In this document: positions 43,175-50,164 of the stretch, piece by piece
How the letters are laid out: every line of letters starts with the position of its first letter
Numbering within the stretch: position 1 is the first letter of the stretch
Assembly (NCBI GenBank): GCA_018970725.1
Contig: JAGWVU010000031.1
Coordinates: forward strand, 1 to 56,458
DNA: 56,458 nucleotides
Source: Verrucomicrobiota bacterium
GTDB lineage: Bacteria > Verrucomicrobiota > Verrucomicrobiia > Verrucomicrobiales > DEV007
Direction of reading: 5' to 3'
The notes under the pieces: generated by a model
Databases searched by the model: none
Seen by the model: only the letters and a program-made list of their open reading frames with translations
Told to the model about the DNA's origin: nothing
Position numbers and translations under genes: made by a program

Positions 43175-44908
43175 ATGAACGGGGAACGGGCGGATCAGGT
43201 TTTGTTGGCGGCGGGAGACGGGATGCCCCCGCTCTTCGCCCTGCTCGCCGTGATGCTGATCTCGGTGGTGCTGGTTTCCCTCCTTTTGCTGCGGTTCCGG
43301 CAGTCGCTCCTCGTCGCCTATTTCTGCTGCGGCATCCTCATCGCCAACACCGGGATCATGAGCCTCTTCGGCGGAGGGGAATCCCATGAGGCGGTGCGGC
43401 AGATGGCGGATTTCGGGGTGGTGTTGTTGATGTTTGTCATCGGGCTGGAATTCTCCATCGGGGAACTCCGCTTCCTGAGACGTTATGCCCTGACCGGCGG
43501 CGGGTTGCAGATGGCGACCTGCCTCCTCGTGACCATCGCCCTGGCCCGCCTCGGCGGCTTGCCTTGGAACGCGTCGATCCTGCTCGCAGTGGCCCTGGCC
43601 ATGAGCTCCACCGCGATCAGCCTGAAGACGTTGCAAGACATGGAACTCTCCAACAGCCGGGGCGCGCGGTTCGCCCTCGGCGTGGCGATCCTCCAGGACC
43701 TGTTCATCATCGCCTTCCTCGTCTTGCTGCCGCTCATCCTCGGCCACGGCTCCAGCGGCACCCGCTGGACCGCGCAAATCGGATGGCTCGCCCTCCGCGG
43801 CACCGGGTTCGTCGCCCTCGCCGCGGTGAGCGCCCGGTGGATTCTCCCCGCGGTGCTCCAAGCCGTGGCCCGGACCCGCTCCCGGGAACTCTTCACCCTG
43901 GCCATGATGGGCAGCTGCCTCGGCCTGGCCTTCGTCGCCGGTTTGCTCGAGCTCAGCCTGGCCCTCGGAGCCTTCGTGGCCGGACTGGCTGTCAGCGAGA
44001 CCGTCTACAAGCACCGCATCCTCGCCGACATCCTTCCCATCAAAGATGTCTTCCTGACGCTCTTCTTCGTCTCCGTCGGACTGCTCATCGACCTCCGCGT
44101 CGCCCTCGCAAACCTCTGGCCCATCCTCGGACTCACCGTCGCTCTCACCGCCGGCAAAACCGCCACGATCACCGCCATCGCCTGGCACCTCGGCCTCGGC
44201 AACCGGCAAGCCCTTCTCGGAGCCCTGTCCCTCGCCAGTGCCGGGGAGTTCTCCCTCCTCCTCCTCCAAAACCCAGGCGTCGGCTCCCTCTGGTCGGCGG
44301 ACCTGCAGCAGACCCTGGTGGCCTCGTCCGCCCTTTCCATGGGCCTCGTCCCGGGCCTCGTCCGGCTCGCGGAACCCGTCGCGGCATGGCTCAACCACCA
44401 TCGGCTCGGGCGGTCGCAGAGGCCGCGGGGGGCGGGAGACCTTCCCGTCCGGCAGCGGGTCAAGGAACTGCGGGGGCACGTCATCATCTGCGGCCACGGC
44501 GTGGTCGGAGCCGCCCTGAACCAAACCTTGCGCGAGGCGGGCCTCCCCACCCTGGTCATTGAAATGAACGTCGATACCGTCCGCCAACTGATGCGCGAGG
44601 AACAGGCGGTCCTCTTCGCCGATGCCGCTCACGAGGAGACCTGGCACCTGGCCCGGCTCCGCGACGCCGCGCTCGTGGCCTTCACCTTCCCGGACGCGGC
44701 CACCACGGCGACGGCGTTGCATCATGTCCGGGACATCAACCCGGAGGTCAGCGTGCTGGCGCGGGCCCGGTTCGCCCCGGACCAGGCCCGTCTCGAACGG
44801 CTCGGGGTCCAGGCGGTGATTCACGATGAACGGGAAGCCGCCGCCGCCGCCGTGACGCAAACCCTGCTCCTACTGGGAAATCGCCGCCGTTCCTCCGGCC
44901 CGGCTTGA
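43175..44908 (+). CDS. KefB/KefC-like monovalent cation:proton antiporter (CPA2) with RCK domain
   Basis: 577 residues from the ATG at 43175 (an earlier ATG at 43094 is less likely because that part is not hydrophobic). About twelve membrane helices cover 15-400, with conserved CPA2 segments VVLLMFVIGLEFSIGELRF, LAVALAMSSTAISLKTLQDM, LGVAILQDLFIIAFLVLLP and ALSLASAGEFSLLLL. The C-terminal RCK/TrkA-N domain begins at about 430 with HVIICGHGVVGAALNQTLRE (GxGxxG nucleotide site) and ends near 560. Such proteins exchange potassium or sodium for protons and are gated by NAD(H) or glutathione adducts. It stands alone and reads toward the accessory strip. Confidence 0.92.
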   Translation: MNGERADQVLLAAGDGMPPLFALLAVMLISVVLVSLLLLRFRQSLLVAYFCCGILIANTGIMSLFGGGESHEAVRQMADFGVVLLMFVIGLEFSIGELRFLRRYALTGGGLQMATCLLVTIALARLGGLPWNASILLAVALAMSSTAISLKTLQDMELSNSRGARFALGVAILQDLFIIAFLVLLPLILGHGSSGTRWTAQIGWLALRGTGFVALAAVSARWILPAVLQAVARTRSRELFTLAMMGSCLGLAFVAGLLELSLALGAFVAGLAVSETVYKHRILADILPIKDVFLTLFFVSVGLLIDLRVALANLWPILGLTVALTAGKTATITAIAWHLGLGNRQALLGALSLASAGEFSLLLLQNPGVGSLWSADLQQTLVASSALSMGLVPGLVRLAEPVAAWLNHHRLGRSQRPRGAGDLPVRQRVKELRGHVIICGHGVVGAALNQTLREAGLPTLVIEMNVDTVRQLMREEQAVLFADAAHEETWHLARLRDAALVAFTFPDAATTATALHHVRDINPEVSVLARARFAPDQARLERLGVQAVIHDEREAAAAAVTQTLLLLGNRRRSSGPA

Positions 44909-45144
44909 GGACCGCGAGGGCTGCCTGGTGGGGCGGAACGAGGGGGCCGCGTAAGGGCAGCCGCCCCGAACGTCACCCGGCTTTTTCCTCTCCTTTGCGT
45001 TTCCCGGTGCCGCCTTGCTCAACTTCCAGTTTGCGCCATTTTGCTTGGATGCACCAAGCACCTCGCCTCGATCGCTCCAGAATTGAACGATGCCCGGCCC
45101 TTGAGGCCGACTCGGCGTAGGGTTGGCCTTCATGGAAAGACCGC
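44909..45144. other. Non-coding stretch after the antiporter gene
   Basis: No convincing gene. GGGGCGG (44930-44936) could pair with CCGCCCC (44961-44967) followed at some distance by a short T run, a poor terminator for the antiporter gene. A small dyad TGCTTGG / CCAAGCA lies at 45043-45061. Beyond this nothing is recognised. Confidence 0.35.
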
Positions 45145-45319
45145 ACCCCACAAGAGCGGCTCGCTGCCCTGGAAAGCTTGCGCAGCCTCATGATCGACCC
45201 CGGACCGGTTGGAACTCTACCCCGACTTCAAAGATTTCTTACTGTTGTCAGACGAGAAGAACGTTGAGTATCTGGTCGGCGGCGGTGTCAATGGGCGGGG
45301 GATGATTGAACGAAGCTGA
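45145..45319 (+). pseudogene. Remnants of a nucleotidyltransferase-type toxin-antitoxin pair
   Basis: Two short coding-like pieces follow each other. From 45145 the frame reads TPQERLAALESLRSLMIDPG, which looks like the C-terminal part of the small antitoxin-type partner. From a TTG at 45209 another frame reads ELYPDFKDFLLLSDEKNVEY and LVGGGVNG, matching the first 30 residues of MNT/AbiEii-like nucleotidyltransferases (normally ending LVVGGYAV). It then runs into unrelated sequence and stops at 45319, so the catalytic GSxxxDxD part is gone. The 3' end overlaps the antisense HicA-like gene by 32 bases, which suggests a junction created by recombination. Non-functional as it stands. Confidence 0.55.
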
Positions 45320-45482
45320 TACCAGTTCCTTTCCGGGCCAAGCGCTCGGCAATCTCACGATGCCGGGGAACCGGCTCCAGGACTCCCGTCGCCGGTTGGC
45401 GCCAGATATCATGGGAACCACCGTGACGGACGAACTCACATCCAAGAGCCTCCAGCTCGCGGATCAGATCGAGCCGTTTCAC
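45288..45482 (-). CDS. hicA: HicA-like mRNA interferase toxin
   Basis: 64 residues from a GTG at 45482 (VKRLDLIRELEALGCEFVRH as first codons). The HicA fold is recognisable: LIRELEALGCEFVRHGGSHD with the catalytic His in GGSHD, and the second strand-turn PVPRHREIAERLARK. The end (GTGISFVQSSPAH) differs from the usual LARKILRDL-type helix and may be a frame change from an older recombination, since the opposite strand here carries the end of another remnant. HicA toxins cleave mRNA and are held by HicB, but no intact HicB is adjacent. The start codon overlaps the stop of a broken upstream gene. It could be inactive. Confidence 0.6.
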   Translation of the reverse strand: MKRLDLIRELEALGCEFVRHGGSHDIWRQPATGVLEPVPRHREIAERLARKGTGISFVQSSPAH

Positions 45483-45662
45483 GCAATTTCCAGCTCACCC
45501 GAATGGTATTGATGATCCGGCAGGAGCCCCCCGGTGGAGCATTCCTTATGCAGGTCCAGGTATCCGGAACAATTTGTCCACGCCCACCTCGTCCCATGAT
45601 CCGCCGCCTGGGTGATCCGTTACAGAGCGTCCAGACACTGGTCGTCCAACCGTTGCCCGAGT
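45479..45662 (-). pseudogene. Interrupted small gene upstream of the HicA-like gene
   Basis: In one minus-strand frame the sequence reads LGQRLDDQCLDAL, a TAA at 45622-45620, then RITQAADHGTRWAWTNCSGY and LDLHKECSTGGLLPDHQYHS before GELEIA and a TGA that overlaps the HicA-like GTG start. Both sides of the TAA look coding and continuous, and the four-base junction with the next gene is the classic toxin-antitoxin arrangement. No family is recognised with confidence; it does not resemble HicB. Probably a partner gene that has lost its 5' part and gained a stop. Confidence 0.45.
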
Positions 45663-46681
45663 CACTCACATGACCGGCTTTTCTTCGCTCAATCCAATTC
45701 CGCTGAGAAGAAGTCCCGGAAGGATGAATTCCCGCCCATCATCCGTGTAGATCGAAACGCGACTCCGGCTGGGGTATTCGCGTCCGTCCGTCCGTCGTGC
45801 AAATCACGAAAGGAACAAAGGGAACCGCTGTTAGGCGATCACTCTCCCGCCATGAACCGTCGCCACCTCCGCGCCCGCTGCAACTTGGAATCCATCTGCA
45901 GCGCATCGAACCTCCTCGCTGCGGACAAAGCCCGCAAACACAAATTTTGGTAGCCCAGGGCAAAGCCGGGCACGGAGAGGGACCCAAAGCAGAGCATGTC
46001 TCTTCCCATCCGTGTCATCCCGCCCCTCCGTGTTTCATCCGTGCCCCCAAAAAGCCCTCTTCCGCGTCATCCGCCAAGGGGATCTTCCAGGGGACGGTGA
46101 AACATCGGTATGGGATGAGCCATCATGGATGATTCCCGTAAAAGCCGCTGAACACTCCGCGACGCGGCGACCTCCAGCGCGATGCCCTCCGCTTTTTTCA
46201 TCGGGACTGGGCGGAAACCAATGTTGTCCTTCTGGGAGCCAGGTCTGTCCGGACCGCCGTGAGCGGCGCGTCCGGCCCGTTGGGCCTTAGAGGGGCAAGA
46301 ACCGAAGAACTTGTGGCTGCTGGCCAGCATCTGGCACCGATGCTTCACCATCCGTGAGCCCCAACCCGGCGCCATCGGCTTTACCGGACCGGCATGCCGA
46401 TGCGTGAGATCGGTCTGCGGGTCTTGGCCTGGTAACCGTTCAGCCGGGAAGCGAACTCCGAGGGTTTGCGACGGGCCTATTGCGGATGGCCTCTTGAGGG
46501 CAGAAAGCGAAAACGACGAAAAAAAATCTCCGCTCCGCAGCACGCCGCCCCGCAACCGAATCGCCCACCGATTCCGTCCCGGACGACCGCCCGTTCCATT
46601 CACACCCGGACGGCGGTCTTCACTTGCAAGCCGCCCGATTTTCCGTATCCGGATCTCCATTCATCCGGCAATCCATCGGCG
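45663..46681. other. Long non-coding strip with short dispersed repeats
   Basis: No supported gene in about one kilobase. Repeated short strings are visible: ATCCGTG at about 45741, 46009, 46032 and 46351; a REP-like TAGCCCAGGGCAAAGCCGGG near 45951; and a C(G)AAAGGAACAAAGGGAAC string near 45808 of a sort often seen between genes in Verrucomicrobia. On the minus strand near 46160-46250 the string GSQKDNIGFRPVP resembles the end of a formylglycine-generating-enzyme-like domain, but nothing else of that family is present. A weak promoter candidate (TTGCAA at 46623, 16 bases, TATCCG) precedes the next gene. Confidence 0.4.
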
Positions 46682-48061
46682 ATGACTCCCGAAGAACCCC
46701 GCGACCAACCCAAACCGGGCGGACTGGACTTTTCCCTGCCCGAACTCCCCGGCTCCGCCCGAGCGAGGCCGTTCCCTTCGCCCCGGACCCTGCTCATCGG
46801 CATCGCGACGCTCACCCTGGTCAACCTCTGCCTGACGCTTCTCCCGGAACGCTCCCCCGCTCAGCGTGCCGGGGCGACTCCGCCCGGGCTCCAGCCCGCC
46901 GCCGACGACCTCAGGAAACTCGCCCTCAAGCTGGAGCAACAGGGCCTCACCCAATCCGCCACGGCCACGTGGATGGAGGTCCTCGAAGCCACCCGGCCCG
47001 GGGCCAAGGAAGCCGCCGCCATCTGGTATCGGATCGGCAAGCTGCACCAAGACGCCCGGAACCATGAACCGGCGCTCAACGCCTTCTACCGCGCCGAGGC
47101 CCTGGCGCCGGGTGATCCCGATCTCAGCGCCGACCTCGGGCGCCGCGTGGAGGAATGCCTTTCCGCCATGGGCCGTTTCGCCGCCCTTCGCCATGAACTC
47201 GCCGGACGCGTGGCCCTCGACCCCGCCACCGCCGCTTCCGCCGGCGCGGTGGTCGCGGAAATCGGAAAGGAAAAGATCACCGAAGCGGATCTGGACCGAA
47301 AAATCGAGGAACGGATCGAAAGCGAACTCGCCCGCGCCGGGAGCCGCCTGGAGGAACCGGAGCGCTCCCGGCAGAAGGAAGCCATGCTCGGGCAGTTCTC
47401 CGCCAAGGAGGCCCGGCTCCAATTCCTCCAACAGCTCGTGGCCGAGGAAATCCTCTACCGCAAGGCCCTGGAGATCGAACTGCCGGAAAAACCCGGGGTC
47501 CGGAGCCAACTGGAAGAGACGCGGCGCGGCTTGCTCGCCGGTCTGGTGATGCAACGCCGGGTCGAGGACTTCGCCCGCATCAGCGAGGACGAGGTCAAAG
47601 CGCGCTACGAGGCGAACAAGGAGAGCCTGCGCCTACCGGAATCCCTCCGCGTCAGCCGCGTGAGCCTGCCCGACGCCGGGGCCGCCCGGCAAAGGATCGC
47701 CCAAGGCGGCGCCGGGACCGATTGGCAGGAGATCGCGGAACCCCTCGTCCAAGGCCGGCCCGTCCCCGGTCTCAAGGCGGACGCCGCACTCGATCCCCTC
47801 TGGTCCACACCCGCCCGGGGCGTCGTGCCCGAGCCGTTCCCGGCGGAGGACGGCACCTTCCACGTCTTTCTGGTGCGGGAACGGATCGAGTCCCGCCTGC
47901 CCCCGTTCGAGGAGGTAGCGGACCAACTCGCCCGGGAAACCCGGCGCGAAAAGGAACAACGCATCCAATCGGAACTGTTGGAACAGCTGCGTCGCGAATA
48001 CGATGTGGTGCTCCATCTGGACCGTTTCGGAAAGCCCGGGCGGGAGGTGGAGCAACCGTGA
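46682..48061 (+). CDS. Membrane-anchored peptidyl-prolyl isomerase-like protein (SurA/PpiC type)
   Basis: 459 residues from the ATG at 46682. One membrane helix (TLLIGIATLTLVNLCLTLL, about 40-58) anchors the protein, TPR-like repeats follow (about 75-165; WYRIGKLHQDARNHEPALNA), then a SurA/PpiC-type chaperone domain (GAVVAEIGKEKITEADLDRK; LQQLVAEEILYRKALEIELP) and a rotamase-like end (LRVSRVSLPDAGAARQRIAQ; GTFHVFLVRERIESRLPPFE). The parvulin active-site His residues and the GGDLGW string are missing, so catalysis is doubtful and a chaperone role is more likely. It is first in the Bat operon, overlapping the lipoprotein gene by four bases. An in-frame extension upstream is not supported. Confidence 0.78.
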   Translation: MTPEEPRDQPKPGGLDFSLPELPGSARARPFPSPRTLLIGIATLTLVNLCLTLLPERSPAQRAGATPPGLQPAADDLRKLALKLEQQGLTQSATATWMEVLEATRPGAKEAAAIWYRIGKLHQDARNHEPALNAFYRAEALAPGDPDLSADLGRRVEECLSAMGRFAALRHELAGRVALDPATAASAGAVVAEIGKEKITEADLDRKIEERIESELARAGSRLEEPERSRQKEAMLGQFSAKEARLQFLQQLVAEEILYRKALEIELPEKPGVRSQLEETRRGLLAGLVMQRRVEDFARISEDEVKARYEANKESLRLPESLRVSRVSLPDAGAARQRIAQGGAGTDWQEIAEPLVQGRPVPGLKADAALDPLWSTPARGVVPEPFPAEDGTFHVFLVRERIESRLPPFEEVADQLARETRREKEQRIQSELLEQLRREYDVVLHLDRFGKPGREVEQP

Positions 48062-49107
48062 GCCGGCCCGCCCTCACATGGATGCTGGCCGCCCTGGCCC
48101 TCCTGGCGGCCCCGGGTTGCGGCGGCGGCAAAAAAGCCGCCCCCCCCCCGCCCGCTTCGCCCGGCCTCGAAAAAACCTTCGAGCGCGGCCCGGTGAAGGT
48201 CACCGTCCGGCTGGACAAAAAGGAACCGACCCTGGCCGACCGGCTGAAACTCGAATTGGAGGTGCTCAGCGAGGCCTCCGTCAAGGTGACGATGCCTCCC
48301 GCCGGAACCGAATTGAGTTCCTTCGGCGTGGTCGACTACACCACTTCCCAACCGGAACTCCGCGCGGAGGGCAGGCTGCGCCAAACCCGGACCTATGTTT
48401 TGGAGCCTTTTCTTTCGGGGAAATACGAAATCCCGCCGCTCGTTTTCACCTTCACGCGCGACGGTGAGCCGGAGCACCGGCTGGAGACCGAAGCGATCCC
48501 CATCGAGGTGCGCTCGTTGCTTCCCGAAGACGCCCGGAATCTGGATATCCACGACATCGCCGGTCCGGTGGACCTGCCCCGCCCCGCGCTCCCCTGGCCC
48601 GCGATCCTCTCCGCCGTGCTCCTCACGCTCGGTCTCGCGGCCGGCGGCTGGTGGTGGTGGCGCTTCCGTCTCCGGGACCAGCAGGCCGGCCCGCCTCCGC
48701 GCCCGGCCCACGAGATCGCCTTCGAAGCGTTGCGCGGGTTGGTCGGCGAGGATCTTCCGGGAGCGGGCCGGATCAAGGAATTTTATCAGCGCCTCTCGGC
48801 CATCTTGCGCCGCTACATCGAAGACCGGTTCGGGGTTCACGCCCCCGGCCAGACCACGGAGGAGTTCCTCTCCTGGCAATCCCGGCATGCAGAGAGCGCC
48901 TTGGACCATCGCCATCAAGCGCTCCTCACCGAATTCCTCAAACATTGTGATCTGGTGAAGTTCGCTGAATTGCAACCCTCCGAAGCGGAGATCCAAAAGA
49001 CCTTCGACGCCTGCAAGGCCTTCATTCTGGAAACGCAGGTCCAGCCGCCCCAAGGACCCCCCGCTTCCCCGCTAACCTCCACCCCGGCCACCTCCGATGC
49101 GCTTTGA
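48058..49107 (+). CDS. Lipoprotein with DUF4381-like domain, Bat operon member
   Basis: 349 residues from a GTG at 48058 that overlaps the upstream stop. Lipobox LLAAPGC at about 15-21 (lipidated Cys21), a Lys/Pro-rich spacer encoded by a C10 tract, then a BatD-like beta domain (about 35-170; FERGPVKVTVRLDKKEPTLA; LRQTRTYVLEPFLSGKYEIP). One membrane helix (WPAILSAVLLTLGLAAGGWWWW, split here as WPAILSAVLLTLGLAAGG) precedes a helical cytoplasmic tail with IKEFYQRLSAILRRYIEDRF, as in DUF4381 proteins of BatA-linked operons. Its end overlaps batA by 11 bases. A lipoprotein that also has a membrane helix is odd; the lipobox could instead serve as an ordinary signal. Confidence 0.72.
   Translation: MSRPALTWMLAALALLAAPGCGGGKKAAPPPPASPGLEKTFERGPVKVTVRLDKKEPTLADRLKLELEVLSEASVKVTMPPAGTELSSFGVVDYTTSQPELRAEGRLRQTRTYVLEPFLSGKYEIPPLVFTFTRDGEPEHRLETEAIPIEVRSLLPEDARNLDIHDIAGPVDLPRPALPWPAILSAVLLTLGLAAGGWWWWRFRLRDQQAGPPPRPAHEIAFEALRGLVGEDLPGAGRIKEFYQRLSAILRRYIEDRFGVHAPGQTTEEFLSWQSRHAESALDHRHQALLTEFLKHCDLVKFAELQPSEAEIQKTFDACKAFILETQVQPPQGPPASPLTSTPATSDAL
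48140..48149 (+). repeat. C10 homopolymer inside the lipoprotein gene
   Basis: Ten consecutive C, seven codons after the lipobox Cys, encode the Pro run AAPPPP. A short A6 run precedes it. A one-base slip would frameshift the gene before any functional domain. Confidence 0.8.
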
Positions 49108-50164
49108 ATCGCCTTGGATGCTTGTGCTCCTCCTCGGATTGCCCGCCCTCCTCTGGTGGCGGCACCGACGCATGGGACCGGGGGCGGCCATCCGCTTTTC
49201 CTGGACCCGCAACGCCGCCCGGGCCGGGGCCTCCCTCCGCCAACGGCTCGGGTTCATCCCCCAGGTGCTCCGCTTCCTCGCCCTCGGGCTCCTCGTGATC
49301 GCCCTCGCCCGGCCCCAGCAAGGCATGGAGCGGGTCCGCGAAGCCAACGAAGGCATTGCCATCGAAATGGTCCTCGACCGCTCCAGCAGCATGGCCGCGG
49401 AAATGAACTTCGAAGGGCGGCGCCTCAACCGCCTCGAGGTCGTCAAGGAAGTCTTTGCCGCCTTCGTGCTCGGCGATGGCCGGGACCTCAAGGGACGCGG
49501 AAACGACCTTGTCGGGATGATCTCCTTCGCCGGATTTCCCGAAACGGTCTGTCCGCTGACCCTCGGGCACGGCGCCCTGCCCCAGTTTCTCGAGACCGTC
49601 CGCCTCGCCTCTCCACGCAGTGAAGAGGACGGCACCGCCATCGGGGACGCCATGGCCCTCGCCGCCGCGCGCCTCAAAACCGCGGAAGACACGCTGGCGC
49701 GGCAACTGCCCGGCGCCGCCAACCGTTTCCTCATCAAGAGCAAGGTCATGATCCTCCTGACCGATGGCCAGCAGACCGCCGGCAAACGAAGCCCGGCCGA
49801 GGCCGCCAAACTCGCCGGGGAATGGGGCATCAAGGTCTACGCCATCGCCGTGACCGGTCAGGAAGAGATGCGGTCCCAGGACACCTTCTTCGGCCGTTTC
49901 CTTCAGTTCGGCTCGGCCCCGGCACCCAACACCCGGGACCTCGAGGCCATCGCCACCGGGACCGGCGGCAAGTTCTTCCTCGCCGGGGACGCCGAATCCC
50001 TCGGGGACATTTACCAGGAGATCGATTCCCTCGAACGCAGCAAGATTGAAGCCGTCCGCTTCATGGATTATCGGGAATGGTTCGCCCCCTTCGCCCTCGC
50101 CGCCCTCTGCCTCGTGGCCCTCGAGATCGCTTTGAACTGCACCCTTTTCCGCAAAATCCCATGA
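49097..50164 (+). CDS. batA: BatA-like von Willebrand factor A protein
   Basis: 355 residues. Two N-terminal membrane helices (PWMLVLLLGLPALLWW; VLRFLALGLLVIALARPQQG), a VWA domain from about residue 85 with the MIDAS motif EMVLDRSSSMAAEM, and later metal-site residues GDAMALAAARL and MILLTDGQQTAG. A C-terminal helix ends the protein (FAPFALAALCLVALEIALNC). BatA and BatB of Bacteroides and Leptospira are paired VWA membrane proteins linked to oxidative stress tolerance and envelope integrity. The MIDAS is intact (DxSxS). Overlaps the lipoprotein gene by 11 bases and batB by four. Confidence 0.9.
   Translation: MRFESPWMLVLLLGLPALLWWRHRRMGPGAAIRFSWTRNAARAGASLRQRLGFIPQVLRFLALGLLVIALARPQQGMERVREANEGIAIEMVLDRSSSMAAEMNFEGRRLNRLEVVKEVFAAFVLGDGRDLKGRGNDLVGMISFAGFPETVCPLTLGHGALPQFLETVRLASPRSEEDGTAIGDAMALAAARLKTAEDTLARQLPGAANRFLIKSKVMILLTDGQQTAGKRSPAEAAKLAGEWGIKVYAIAVTGQEEMRSQDTFFGRFLQFGSAPAPNTRDLEAIATGTGGKFFLAGDAESLGDIYQEIDSLERSKIEAVRFMDYREWFAPFALAALCLVALEIALNCTLFRKIP

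Noticed and set aside
43133-44860. 575-codon minus-strand open frame opposite the antiporter
   Set aside because: Antisense to a protein with a full CPA2/RCK pattern; composition is that of a shadow frame.
46158-46300. Formylglycine-generating enzyme gene, suggested by GSQKDNIGFRPVP on the minus strand
   Set aside because: Only a dozen residues resemble the family end; no catalytic Cys region or continuous frame. Would be attractive beside a sulfatase, but unsupported.
46067-46660. 197-codon minus-strand ORF as a gene or transposase
   Set aside because: No transposase or other family motif is visible; composition is Arg/Pro/Gly-rich and it overlaps the start of the isomerase-like gene region.
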